From the NCBI RefSeq assembly GCF_964340395.1, contig NC_135565.1:4942642-5006641 (forward strand): a stretch of DNA of 64,000 nucleotides. The letters are read 5' to 3'. The DNA comes from Glandiceps talaboti. Lineage: Eukaryota > Hemichordata > Enteropneusta > Spengelidae. The notes beneath the pieces were generated by a model. That model worked only from the letters and a program-made list of their open reading frames with translations, made no database searches and was not told the origin of the DNA. Each line of letters begins with the position of its first letter. The first letter of the stretch is position 1. Below, one piece after another: positions 24,371-36,660 of the stretch. The translations under genes and the position numbers were made by a program.

Positions 24371-26560
24371 CAAAGATAAACGTATTACCCTTTATAATAT
24401 TCATTTGATGAACCATATACCATACATCAAGTCTATGGATGAACACAGCAGCGTACATTTATATAATACTCTTAATACCTTATAACATTCTTAAACCTAA
24501 AGGAATAACGATAATTTGTATTTTAATTGTTTAAAAAGTTACATTTAAAAAAAAAAAAAAAAACAGTAGCCATAAGGAGCCATCAATAAAATTCTTTATT
24601 TGCCGTCCTTCCATGTGAGTAGGTTTGTCGGTAGATTTTGAAAAAGAATTTGTTTTGCCCCAAAATTCCGCGAAAGGCTATATGTCCTGCTATTATAAAT
24701 GGAAGGAATGTTAAGATATCTACAGAATTAGTACACATTTCTGTAAATAGTTGCTTAAGACAAGCAAACTTTGAATTTTGATATTTATGTTTCTCCAGTC
24801 TAGTACATTATAGGTACAGACAGAAAAATGAGTCAACAAAACAGTGAATTTTACATGACATGCTAGCATTGTAGGTTTTTCTGTGTTTGCTGTCTAACCT
24901 CTCTGCCTAATAGGTTTGAGGGGAGTTTAACAAAGTATTTAATAGATGGAACCTAATTTTACACTGCCGAGATTACATTACTACAAATACTAATTAAGAT
25001 GATAGTTGTCTTACCTGCAATGGAAGCCAGTACCCATTGATATATATATATCAATCAATCTTAAAAGACCCAAAACGAACGTGATCATGTGTATCCGTGT
25101 GTCTCTAACAACATTCCACCTGTAGGCCTGATATGTCAATTTGAAAAGTCATGTAACTAGATTAAATAGTACGTCGTTATGACAATATGACCAATATTTG
25201 TATGGTGTAATTACAGCTATAGAGAAACTAATATCAGGTAATTGACTTTACTGTCATTGGATGAATTGAGTAATCTGTGTGTTTCACACAAAGGTCTTCG
25301 TATTAATGTAATTAAAGGTCAATACTTTTCTGCATTTGAATTCTTTTGGAACCTTTATGTAGGGAAATATTTAGTGTAAAAATTTCTGTTTCGTAACAAA
25401 ATCGATATCATATTGTTCTTAATATGTGTATACACTTCTGATGCATTTCATAAACCCTTTTGATCATTGATCGTAAAATTTAAATCACCATTTTTCCATA
25501 TTATTTGTCTTCACCGGGACATTTTTTCATGAGATCGAAGAAACCATAAACTGTTAGAAAATGCCATCGAGGCTTTTGAGAAATGTGCCATACATCTGAA
25601 AGCGACAAAAAGTAAGCATTTTTAATTAAGCAATTTTTCCTCTGATTCATCTTTAATTCACGTTTTAACCTAGTTAACATTCAGAATAAATATTGACCCC
25701 GTGTCAGATCGGAAATCACACATGGACAAAATCAAAATTGATAAAATTGAATAATCGCAACAAACTGTGTTTAATAGGCCCCTTTGGCATTACCTCCTTC
25801 AAATGTAATGCAATTAGTTAGAGTCATCATTCTTTGATATGGCGGTTTCGTTAAGAAAATCGGTGGATACGCCTATTTAGCGAATGTGTACCCTAACTTT
25901 ACAATCAATATTTCCATTTTGAATCTGCAGATTTGTAAAATTTCGAGTTTTAGATTATTTCTTATCCCGAAAACTAATTGCTAATTATTACTTGGCCTAA
26001 AACTTAGGCTTAATTCTAGCTTCGTGTTGTTACTTTAATTGTGCATGGCTTGGATTAATTGGAATTACTTTAAACACCAAAGTGAACACTTTAATTTTCT
26101 GATGTAATCACTTCTTAACCCATGACCCGCTGTATAAAAGCTTTTTTGTTACAACTCTCATGTTTCGTAACAAAATCGATCAATTTTTTTATCTCCGTTT
26201 ACACATTTGTAGCGTTTGTAGCAACATTTTTCTGCCAGTGTTTAAAAATAAATAGTTTACGTAATAAAGCAATCCAATTAGTATGCCCATTTAAGGAAAT
26301 TCAACTTTAATTTGCTGACTTTGTGTTGAAAATCTAGCGAATGCCTGCACTAGGACTAACCAATAGACCATTCCAGACTGCAAACCGGAAAATTAGAATG
26401 CTGCGACCTCGTTCAAATCGGGGTATCATCACCGCCTTGTCCCTTAGTATTATGTACTGTGGAAGTGTACATCAGGGATGTTCTTCATATTGTTCAGGCA
26501 CTGAGGAAAGCAGCGGTGCTCTATGATTAACTGAGTAACCTATACCATGTATACCCCAAG
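24371..26560. other. Intergenic, no gene recognised
   Basis: AT-rich. A poly(A) run lies at about 24547-24563. Short frames (such as 26341-26526) have no resemblance to known proteins. Confidence 0.4.

Positions 26561-26561
<1 letters not shown>

Positions 26562-26609
<48 letters not shown>
26562..26609. repeat. (CA)n microsatellite
   Basis: About 48 bp of CA dinucleotides ending in CATACAC. Confidence 0.97.
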
Positions 26610-26610
<1 letters not shown>

Positions 26611-26754
26611 TTATTTTTAACTGTCTAGACCAATCAGCTCTCTAGATTCGTATCATGAAAATTATGGTATGATATAAATACTATTTTTGGTTTTCATTTT
26701 ATGTATTTATGCAATATATTGCAATTGTATCCCAAATACATTTCAATTGATTCC

Positions 26755-26794
26755 TTGGCACCATGACACAACACATATATATTTACCCTCTCTG

Positions 26795-26841
<47 letters not shown>

Positions 26842-26900
26842 CATTGGCACCATGATACAATACATATATATATGTGTTGTGTGTTGTTGTTACCTTCATA
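26755..26900. repeat. Direct duplication around a (TTG)n tract
   Basis: TTGGCACCATGAYACAAYAC plus ATATATAT occurs at 26755 and again at 26844. A (GTT)n run of about 40 bp lies between the two. Confidence 0.85.
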
Positions 26901-27867
26901 TATTCTATTTTATTTTGGTTTTTGTTAACGGAGTGTCTAATGCAACCGCGGTGGTACTAGTCATTCCTCACCCGAACTAGCCACCACCTGCGATATTTCT
27001 CGTCGCTGAACATTTCCTAAGAAATATAATGAATCACACAGGGTTCCTCAAAGGCTTCTGACACCAGGGTGGTACTAGACTTGGCTTTGTTTCAACGTAA
27101 ATATTATTTAAAAAAATATATCTAACATTACTATACATTTGGGATGAACATCATTGCTACAACGTAGAATGATACGGTATACGGTATATATAAAATGTTC
27201 ACACTAAAATAACATTTACAGAAAGATTTAAATGAACGTTATTGGCGCACATCAGTTTCGATGCCCAGAGCTGAGCGTCCCACTCACGCCCACAATTGCT
27301 AGCTAGAACGAGTAAGAATTATTGAACCACGGAGGACTCAATGATATACTTCAAACCACTGATCACACAATTTGTAATCGTATATGATGAAACCTCTACG
27401 ATCTGGTTTCTTTTTTTTCCAAATGTTGAAGCGGCCAAAGGTAATGGAGCAATGAGAGTCCTTTCAAATTGCTGCCGAATGTCCCAATAATGATTTGAAG
27501 CAGTTTACTAGTTACATACGATCATGGTGATACATATATATATTTAATGTGAAATACTAAAAAACACGTCAGCTGAGCTATATAGGCTTTTCGGTGGACA
27601 GGCCGCAATGAAAACGAAAGCGGGATTGTTCTTTAGTTGTCCGCTGGTGGCGTCTAGTATGGCCATTTCATCAATGTTTTATAAAGCTGACTGACTTGTT
27701 AGATTTCATATTGAAAATAAGTAATTATAATACACTTGATTCAATATACAGCACAAAATAAACAAAGACAATTTAGGTTCTACAAGCACAGAAAAATATC
27801 ATCATCATCATCAACAACCACAACAACCTTTTTAGTGGTACATACTACAATTAGATGTTATTTTCTA
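26901..27867. other. Intergenic, no gene recognised
   Basis: Contains a small ATC run near 27799. No coding signal. Confidence 0.4.
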
Positions 27868-28190
27868 ATATTTTTCTTCGTTCAGCCAAGGAATATATGA
27901 GTGACCTAAGGGGCCTATGTCACGACGAGTCGCAGTGACAACGCTTAAGTCATGTGTATTTTCCGACTGAATGAAGGAAAATATTGGAGAATAAAATAAT
28001 TATACCAGCGCCAGTAATATCTAAGAAAAACCGGGGAAAGTAATGGCAATTTTAAACTTTTTGATTCATATTTCGAACACAGCAGAACCAGTGATGTAGG
28101 CACGCGTTGCCGTGACACAGACATGCAGTGTTGTGACGTAGAACGACTAGAGTATATATTCCATATTTGTTATTCAACTTGTGATACCCA
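27868..28190 (+). mobile_element. Foldback element family F, copy 1
   Basis: The first 120 bp fold on themselves: AATATTTTTCTTCGTTCAG at the left pairs with CTGAATGAAGGAAAATATT near 27988, around a loop with GTCACGACGAGTCGCAGTGAC. The downstream body (AATGGCAATTTTAAAC, CATATTTCGAACA, AGCAGAACCAGTG) matches the copy at 36128-36430. Confidence 0.7.
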
Positions 28191-28387
28191 TGGTTGATTA
28201 GCATACATTAAACCTGTGAATCTTAATATATGAAATTTAAAACTTGGTGTGTGTGAACGAGAGAACGAGAGAAAAATTGACAATTAAAGAAAAGAGAACT
28301 CTAGGAAAGAAAGACGTGTTTGTAAAGTTTGGATTGCAAAGAGTCAATCTGTGATTTACTTTACAACTTTACATGTAAAACTGTCGA

Positions 28388-28743
28388 CATCAGACCGTGG
28401 ACGAACGGAACCTGTTACAAACAGGGAAAGTAAACAAATGAATTGGATTAATAACACTTGGCTCAGCATGAATAGCAGAAACTTGTATTACACACCATTG
28501 TTTATATAAAACAGTTTTATGGCCTCTTTATGTGTACATGTAATGCCAGAAGATCTAGAGGAACTTGAAATTTGTTTGTGAACGTGAACTATTATGTAAA
28601 GAGGCCATAAAACTGTTCTTATCAAATGATGAAATGTTATACAAGTCTCTGTACGTCTGAAATGCTGTGCCAAGTGTTATCAATCCAATTAATTTGTTTA
28701 CTTTCCCTGTTTGTAACAGGTTCCGTTCATTCATGGTCTGATG
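28388..28743. repeat. Long hairpin: ~145-bp inverted arms, 66-bp loop (family J)
   Basis: The left arm 28388-28530 and right arm 28597-28743 are inverted copies. Matched blocks include GGAACCTGTTACAAACAGGG, AAAGTAAACAAAT, AATTGGATT, ATAACACTTGGC and AACAGTTTTATGGCCTCTTT. Arms differ mainly in a central 40-bp part. No gene lies in the loop. Either a foldback transposon or an inverted duplication; transcription would give a long double-stranded RNA. Confidence 0.9.
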
Positions 28744-29680
28744 CCTGAAGATGTTTATATATAGAAAAGCAGTTGAAACAAATTGTTCATTTTTCTATGC
28801 AAAGGGCAGGCATTACGTCATTGGAGTAGATATACTTGCATATGCAATATGATAAACATACATATTCATGACAGTTGCATTTAGAGGGAATAAGCAATTA
28901 GGAAATAACGTGAATACTTATTCATACATAATATTTTGATTTAGAAAGAGGCATCTTCGAATTCGATCCTTGCATGTTCTTTTTCTTCTTTATTGTCGTA
29001 ACAGGCAAAATGATCCAAATTAATAGCTCGCGCAGCCTGAGCAACCACGAAGTGGCTCAATGACTAGTACCCTTGGATGCATTGAGGGCAATGACTACGT
29101 ATACGCATGCACATTCTTTATTCTATACGCATTCTCCACGCAGAGGGCGCTACCTACAATATCACCGTGAGGCAGCCGGTCACAAATGAATCTACCCTGT
29201 GCGAGCTTATTGGTTTTGCGTAGTTATGATATTTAAAAAAAGCTGAACATTTTGAACAGATCTAGACTGGAGGTGTGTAATTGATAGCTTCAGCCAAAAC
29301 AAATGATTACCTATTGCATAATGTATGCTTACTGACTCCCGTGAGGCAATGCAAAAGCTTATTAAAAAATTACATAGCATTTCATAAATTATATGGTCAT
29401 TTTCTTTGGTGGTATTCCCAATTCCTGACACCTGCAATAGCATTTCACACCATAGAGGGTCAAACTATAACAAGGTCGTCTCACGCCAGTATATGTATAG
29501 TTAAATGCGTGTGTATGTGTGGAGTGTCGGTATCGGTGTCGGTGTCGACCAAAACATTGTAACAAACGTTATTTCTATGACACGTATAACAAACTTCATA
29601 TTCAATTTATTTTATCTATTTATGCATGTACGTATGCAAATAGCAGGTTTGAACATATGGATGCATTAATTTTGTTTCGT
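28744..29680. other. Intergenic, no gene recognised
   Basis: Short frames only, with no family resemblance. Confidence 0.4.
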
Positions 29681-29780
29681 GTAGTGTAGTGTAGTGTAGT
29701 GCAGTGCAGTGTAGTGTAGTGTAGTGTAGTGTAGTGTAGTGTAGTGTAGTGTAGTGTAGTGTAGTGTAGTGTAGTGTAGT
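29681..29780. repeat. (GTGTA)n pentanucleotide array
   Basis: About 20 units of GTGTA with two GTGCA variants near 29700. Confidence 0.97.
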
Positions 29781-29824
29781 AAGAACATATAATACACATG
29801 CGTCATTAGTATTTGCTTTCATAG

Positions 29825-29963
29825 CCATACTGGGTGTAGTCGAACATCTGTTTATATAACCACGCCGGGTGTAGTCTAACATCTGTGTATATAACCACAT
29901 TGCTTGTTGTCGAATATCTGTTTATATAACCACGCCGGGTTCAGTCGAACTTTTGTTTCAAGA
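29825..29963. repeat. 35-bp minisatellite, four copies
   Basis: Units start at 29825, 29860, 29895 and 29930, exactly 35 bp apart. Each has the frame CCAYRCYGGGTGTAGTCGAA, then CATCTGTTTATATAA, with point differences. No spacers separate the units, so this is not a CRISPR array. Confidence 0.9.
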
Positions 29964-30197
29964 ATCCCGAATCATATATTATTATTTTTGATACATATAT
30001 TATCACTATATATATTATTTTGTTATACTTGTGTATGGCAATGTATGGCAATGTACAATTGATAGATTAATAAACAATGTAAATAAGAGAATTGTCTTCG
30101 TGTACCTTAACTGAATTTCTATATTTCTTCTGTCGGGCGAGGTATATATGTGAAATCACTTACGTAAATGTATATGTTTCGTTTTAAAGTAACTTCT

Positions 30198-30412
30198 ATC
30201 AGGATAAATCTAGGAATCTATCTCTCAGCCAAAATACAGCTATCAGGATAAATCTAGGAATCTATCTCTCAGCCAAAATACACCAATCAGGATAAATCTA
30301 GGAATCTATCTCTCAGCCAAAATACACCAATCAGGATAAATCTAGGAATCTATCTCTCAGCCAAAATACAGCTACCAGGATAAATCTGGGAATCTACCTC
30401 CAGCCAAAATAT
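30198..30412. repeat. 44-bp minisatellite, five copies
   Basis: Units start at 30198, 30242, 30286, 30330 and 30374. Each reads ATCAGGATAAATCTAGGAAT, then CTATCTCTCAGCCAAAATAC and a variable 4-base end. The first four are nearly identical; the fifth has substitutions and a 1-bp deletion. Confidence 0.95.
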
Positions 30413-30783
30413 GGTTCTCAAAGAGAGGGCTCCTCGGGTTATCCTTGTCATCCAAGAATATGTTATTTATGTCTAAAAGTGAAATGTGTCATTTTGAAAC
30501 GAGCGACTTCATAGGATGAATATGTTTGATTGAAATGAAAACATTTCAAGCAATGAGCTAATTATAACCAAATTTAATGTCATTAGTTTATTTGCTGTTT
30601 TATTACTTTTGAAGAAAAACAACTAATTGCTACAATTTCAGAGTTCAGCATGACATGGAACCGATAAGTGAAGTTTCTGTTCACATTTGTGTGAAGTTAT
30701 TGGTTTTAAAAAACATTATACATCAGTCAACGTGGTTGGACAGTGATTGTATCTTCCCGCCAGCAAGTATGTTTTGTTTCTTC

Positions 30784-30785
<2 letters not shown>

Positions 30786-30831
<46 letters not shown>
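30786..30831. repeat. (GT)n microsatellite
   Basis: About 46 bp of GT dinucleotides. Confidence 0.97.
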
Positions 30832-30832
<1 letters not shown>

Positions 30833-31795
30833 CGGCGTGGGATGTTAGTTTCTTTATTTATGTGTTACCAAGGCAAACAAATAATACATTAATGTAATTG
30901 AAACCTTGTGGAAACACCCCCTTGAGATATATGGACCAATTACTTATATTTAGTTTCATTTAAAGAAGAAGGGCATACAATACCAGCATTTCGACTAGAT
31001 AAACGTTATCTTGATACTACTATAGAACAAAACTGTGAATGGAATGGAATGCAGATATTTCAAAGGTGAAATTAATCCAATACAGGTACTGATATCTGTT
31101 CGGCATATAACCGCATTCGTTGATATAACTATGGTATCAGTCGAGTTGCAAAGCAATTACTAGAGGTTTTTACAATTGTGACCTTTGAGATAACGGTCAA
31201 ATCATAACAGCTATGTTGTCACAGAAGTTCACATTTTACCCATTAAAACCTCAAGCTTAATAGATAGCGAGTGTATTCCTGTGTCGACACCAATGTTATC
31301 GGTATCAAGCTTTGTAAAGATATATTGACTTTTGACCTTGACTTTCATCTTCAATATATAGGCATAAAGTGTCGTGAAAGCACAGGGTAAAGGACAAATG
31401 ATCAATTTTGTACTCGCGATTTTCCGGATTTCTAATATTATTTTCTGTATATTTCAAATAAAGTTTTAAATACTGTTTCCTCACACTGTTTTTTTTTCTA
31501 TTTCCTACCTGATATCAATGTCTTATCTGAGTTTATCAGCTTTGCATTAATTAGTAGCTTGCTAGAACAAACTCACTATTTGCCCAAATTAACGCATTAT
31601 ACCGCGAGTGTAAACATCTACTGATACGACTAATGATAATACACGTGTATTGTTATTGCAGACACAGTTTATTACAACTGTCGTTCAAAACATTTAGGCG
31701 TTGGCAGATTTTTAGTTGTTACAGATTTATGTCATGAAAAATGTTACTATTATCATGCAAACGTAGGTAATTATTTAGAGTGGTGTCCGTACGAC
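30832..31795. other. Intergenic, no gene recognised
   Basis: No coding signal or recognisable repeat. Confidence 0.4.
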
Positions 31796-31935
31796 AGTCC
31801 ATTCATCCACCCATCTACCCACCCACCCATCCATCCACCGAACAATCCATCCATTCATCCATCCATCCTCCCATCCAACCATCCACCCGCCCATCCAACC
31901 ATCCACCCATCCAGCCACCCACCCATCTATTCATC
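31796..31935. repeat. (CCAT)n degenerate microsatellite
   Basis: CCAT/CCAC units over about 140 bp. The HPSI-rich frame through it is an artefact. Confidence 0.92.
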
Positions 31936-32440
31936 AACATTGTTTGCATCCATGTAAGAACATTTCCTGTATGGAAAGTGTCGACATCGTGTGTGATAAG
32001 TTAGCTTAATATGCCAGATAACAAACATAATCATTGGTGATTTTGACAGGTTGAAAAAAGGTTTCCTCATTTAATTGGTTCCTCCTCTTAATATGTGTGA
32101 AAGATGCCCACAGCAAAGAAACTTCTCACGTATGTTGATAGTTATACTGGTGTGTTTTGAGATTATTAGAACTTATCACCAAAGAAGAACACTTTATTAT
32201 AATACAGGGGTGTTTGGAATGAACTAAGATGTCTACAAAACGGATATTTTAAAGACTGTGCACGAGTGTTGCTGCATGAGACGACAAGTATGTTATTCTC
32301 ATTGTGTCTGGTGATTAGATGTCGTTGTGGAGTCGCTATACCTTAACCTCTGTCTTAAATATCCAATTCTCTCATCTCGACTACGTGTCTTTCTATCTCT
32401 GCGTATATGCTATACCACCCTCTCTCTGTTCCTACGTACA

Positions 32441-32647
32441 ATGTATGTATGTATGTATGTATGTATGTATGTATGTATGTATGTATGCATGCATGCATGC
32501 ATGCATGTATGTATGTATGTATGTATGTATGTAAGTATGTATGTATGTCTACTTCTGTCTATCGCTATCTCAGTATGTCTGTTTATGTCTCTGTTTCTCA
32601 CTGTCTCTATGCCTGTTTTTCAGTTTCTCCGTCTGTCTGTCTATCTA

Positions 32648-32692
<45 letters not shown>

Positions 32693-32693
32693 A

Positions 32694-32725
<32 letters not shown>

Positions 32726-32740
32726 TATCTCTCTCTCTCT
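32441..32740. repeat. TATG/CATG, TCTG and TC compound microsatellites
   Basis: A TATG tract with a central GCAT block (32441-32546), then a diffuse CT-rich stretch, TCTG units (about 32625-32690) and TC with TATC breaks to 32740. Confidence 0.95.
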
Positions 32741-34670
32741 TACTGAACCATTACAATAAACTTAATATTGCAAGAGTTATCATAATTTGATAACGTTTTC
32801 GAAGTATTTCGATAATCCCTTAAATAGCTGTCATGCTTTCCTAAAGCTTCTGAATGCCTTTAAAGTTTATCTAAAAAATAAAAATCAGAATTCTTCATTT
32901 CAATTTTGGTCCATAGACGTGTTTACCTCCGAGTCATTGAATTATCCATTCAAGAAATTTCTAGAGCCAATATCAACATTGTTGACGATAAGAATACCTA
33001 CCTGATTAAACGCTGCTAGCAGTCTATTCTACCCATCGTTATCGTGAAATGTCCAATTTTATCTGTACGCTTCGATGCGTCGTGTCTTTGCATAGACTTT
33101 TTGAAATGAGGAGAGCCCTTATAGTAATTCACAAGATTTACAAAAATGTAATCAGCTGAGTGACTATTTATTTTTTTAAACAAATAAGATAACTAGTTTG
33201 ACTACATAGATCGTATAAAAACTGGAATCTTATTACAATAGAACAGAATACTGATCTACCTCCTGAGAGAATATGTATGTTAATCCATATCATTTCACTA
33301 GAAGTGGTCTTATCTGTATTGTACAAAATGTATACTAATTCGTTAGGTGAGACACACGCTTCGAGTTCTTCTATGTAAACTCGTGACAGATGAAACTAGG
33401 AGAATCATGTCTCGATGTGATCTAGAAATCAACTGTCAGCGAAGTTTTATTTGCAAAATTCACCTACCCCGTTATCTATAACCACCTGGTATTATTGACA
33501 AGCGACGAGGCAAAAACTAACCGTAACATAAAGATGTGGAAAAAAACACCACCATTTTTCCTGCATAATTATTACGAGTGAGATATAATGTTGCGTAGAA
33601 TCTGAAATTACTGATAAAATAAACAGGCACAGTAGAAAATAGATCGACAAAATGGAGAAACCAAGTTAAATGTTAAACATAATTATTCACAAATTTGTCA
33701 ATAAAAACCTTGAAATACAATAAGATAAGAATCGTTTGCATAATGAGATGTGAAATAACTGTATACATATATGACGGATAAGTACATGCATTAAATGTCA
33801 TCGTGAGCTAGATTTAGTCTGAAGACTCACCTGTCTACTTATATCTTTCTATGTAAACTTCTTGATTGAAAAGTGTTGACTTTGCTTGTAAGTTATAATA
33901 GCTATATATAGTCAAATTAGGTTCGGGACTATGTCACATGGTTACACAAACCTCAATATTGGAAATAGTTAGAACTTCAATTTACGCCTTTCAAATTTCT
34001 ATCTTTGTAAACCTTACACGTTTTCTTGAACATTTCTTGCATTTTGATAAGGTATTGAACGTCTACCGAGGAGAAATCTAATGACTTCACGTAGGCAGAG
34101 TTCTCATCCTCGGATAAAATTTATGTTTAACGAAGTGTAAATGATTGTCGCGTATTCATCACAAGACGCGTGCAGTGAATACAACATGTGCTGTCCATAT
34201 TAATTTGCAATTATTAGTTAATTACAATATATTGTTCAGTAATTGGCAGAAAGCTAAAATGAAGCTAAATGATTCAGGTAATGTTATCATGCATGACTTG
34301 ATTTCAAAGGTTCTTTAATTTTGTTTCCTCAACTAGATTGGAGTATTTCCTCTTTGTCTGAATATAAAGCCAAATTCATTTATGATTCAAACTCTTGTAA
34401 ACATACATCAACTCGGCTTTTCTCGTGAACAAATAACAATTAATTTCAAGGTTCGTCACAAAAAATGAGTATCGTATGACTTCGACTCTAAACCACTTCT
34501 CTATCCAATGCCATTCTCTTCCATGATTCTTCACTGTGTTTTTGTTACAATTTATTGCCATGACAACAGATGATTAAACACCTGTATGCAAGATTGCAAG
34601 GCTTCAAATTATTATGAATATTGTTACTAAATCAATATTAATTTGGAGAAATAGAGGAACGATTACATAC
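32741..34670. other. Intergenic, no gene recognised
   Basis: About 1.9 kb of AT-rich DNA. I see no coding signal, RNA gene or repeat. Confidence 0.4.
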
Positions 34671-34726
<56 letters not shown>

Positions 34727-34730
34727 GGTA
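34671..34730. repeat. (GAT)n/(GGT)n microsatellite
   Basis: About 42 bp of ATG/GAT trinucleotides followed by GGT units. Confidence 0.97.
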
Positions 34731-35350
34731 TAATGTTGTATTAGAATAGCGAGTACTCACTTAATTAACATATTGTGTGTAAATGTATAGGTTTAATAGA
34801 TAACACGTACATGGACCTGTTTGGCTGCTTTTGCCTTTCATACCTGAATGAAATATCGTTCCTTTTTAATGTCTATAAAAGGGGCTCAGACAGAAAGTGG
34901 AGTGGGTGTTTCTAAGAGTACTGAAAATCAAGTTGTTTTATCTCCCTGTCTGAGATTGACCGCCAGAAGTCTTCTGTACACGATTTATACTGAGTGGCTT
35001 AATATCATCATAATGATTTTCGGTGATATTCCCTAGTGGGAACAAGGTAACGGAAATTATCGTGTCATACTATGAGCACGCATATCACAGTCGAAATCTC
35101 AGACACAGTTTCAGATTGATTACTCCGAATCGTAATCCGTGACTGTCATAAACCTTCCCTATGGGATTGCAATGTCAGTGCTTTAAGATATCACACTAAA
35201 TCCATGCATCAAACTGGGCATTGTTGAATCCCCATGTGACATGAGATCAGTTCACTTTAGTTTATGTGAAGATCATATGCGATAATGACCCTCTTGTGGC
35301 AAACCGTAACAATATTGGGTCACATGCGGTTTATTGCATCAATGTACCGC

Positions 35351-35536
35351 GAGTGAGTGAGTGAGTGAGTGAGTGAGTGAGTGAGTGAGTGAGTGAGTGA
35401 GCGAACGAGTGGGTGGGTGGGTGAATACATACATACATACATACATACATACATGCATACATGCATACATACATACATACGTACGTACGTACGTACGTAC
35501 GTGCATGCGTACATACATACAGACAGACAGACAGAC
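35351..35536. repeat. GAGT/GGGT/CATA/CGTA/CAGA compound microsatellite
   Basis: Five tetranucleotide types follow one another: GAGT, GGGT, ATAC, CGTA (35479-35503) and GACA. Each shifts to the next by single-base change. Confidence 0.96.
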
Positions 35537-35689
35537 GTTCACCGTCAATTCTCCCAGATATGTCAAAATCATTCTAAGACAACTTAGTCCGAATCTTAAA
35601 TTATAAGCGCCACTCTCTTTGCTCGTTAATGTTTTCGTAAATTATGATTGAGAATGTATATTAATTACATTATTCCACAATATTATTCT

Positions 35690-35790
35690 TCATTCCTCCG
35701 GAAGCCATTCGTAACTAAAGGATTTGTCACTACGAGTCTCGAGATGACTAGTAACAAGGCCCCTTAGGTTACCCGTATAATCGAGTAGCA
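35690..35790. repeat. Hairpin relic of foldback family F
   Basis: Contains GTCACTACGAGTCTCGAGAT and then AAGGCCCCTTAGGTTACCC, partly mirroring the left side. The core matches the loops at 27919 and 36177. Confidence 0.55.
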
Positions 35791-36127
35791 ATCCAGACAT
35801 ACACATCTTCTAGCTAATTAATATTCTGTAGACCACCTCTCCGATAACGTTGTCTAGCTGTATACATGGTACTATGTTAGTAATAAGAGTAGTTTCCTGA
35901 AGTAGTGACTCGTGTAATACTAGCTGCATGTAGCTTTTTAAAGAGGATACAAAGGGAGGTAGACGTCGCCTAAGCTCCATTCCATATGCTTTGAAAACCA
36001 TTAAAACCCATATTCACCAATCCTACAACGTACAATTTCTCTAAATTACAGTTATGTTACTTTGTCGAGCTGTGTGTTACACGTGAATGCGATACTAGGG
36101 GTATATACGTAGGTTTCACTCCACGAC

Positions 36128-36430
36128 ATTTTTCTTCATCCTACAAAGGAAAATACGAGTGACCTAATGGACATTGTCACTACGAGTCGCTAGACGAAGA
36201 CAGACACACCCTTTGATCATAAACATTTTCTGGATAAATTAAGAAAGAATTTGAGGAATAAAGAAATATCACACCTTCTCAGCCATAATTTACGAAACAT
36301 AAGGGGCGGGGAGAATAATGCCAATTTTGAACGTTTTGACTCATATTTTGAGCACCACAGAGCCAGTGCCGTAAACAGGGGTTGTTGTGATGTACAGCGA
36401 ACCGGGTTTATAATCCGTATTTTCTGTTCA
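36128..36430 (+). mobile_element. Foldback element family F, copy 2
   Basis: Shares GAGTGACCTAATGG, GTCACTACGAGTCGC, AATGCCAATTTTGAAC, CATATTTTGAGCA and ACAGAGCCAGTG in order with 27868-28190. A 77-codon frame across it is incidental. Confidence 0.7.
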
Positions 36431-36604
36431 AAGACGAAAGATAGGCTTGTGCATTGTGTAATGCTAGAAATATGGAGCTCCTAACATCATGTTCAAAAAC
36501 ACACACTTCGCCAACATAAATAATCTTCTATGTAAGATTTGCTATTTCTGATAACTCTATTTAGAGTGGTCATGTACTGTATGGTTGGTGAAAAGGATAA
36601 AAAG

Positions 36605-36660
36605 TTATGTTTTTTTATAGCGTTTTATAGCGTGTGCTCAAAGCGCTTTACAGTTATTAC
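36605..36660 (-). mobile_element. LINE 3' end relic (L2/CR1-like tail)
   Basis: The minus strand reads CTGTAAAGCGCTTTGAGCAC, then ACGCTATAAAACGCTATAAA. This matches the conserved 3' end seen in many CR1/L2-clade elements and the SINEs that borrow it. No coding part remains. Confidence 0.65.

Noticed and set aside
29825-30412. CRISPR-like regular repeats (35 and 44 bp)
   Set aside because: Units are head-to-tail without unique spacers, in an animal genome; they are minisatellites.
35810-36001. Minus-strand frame with ELRRRLPPFVSSLK, faintly like a LINE C-terminus
   Set aside because: Match is too short and lacks the YG.RAFS.AAP and IK..L hallmarks.
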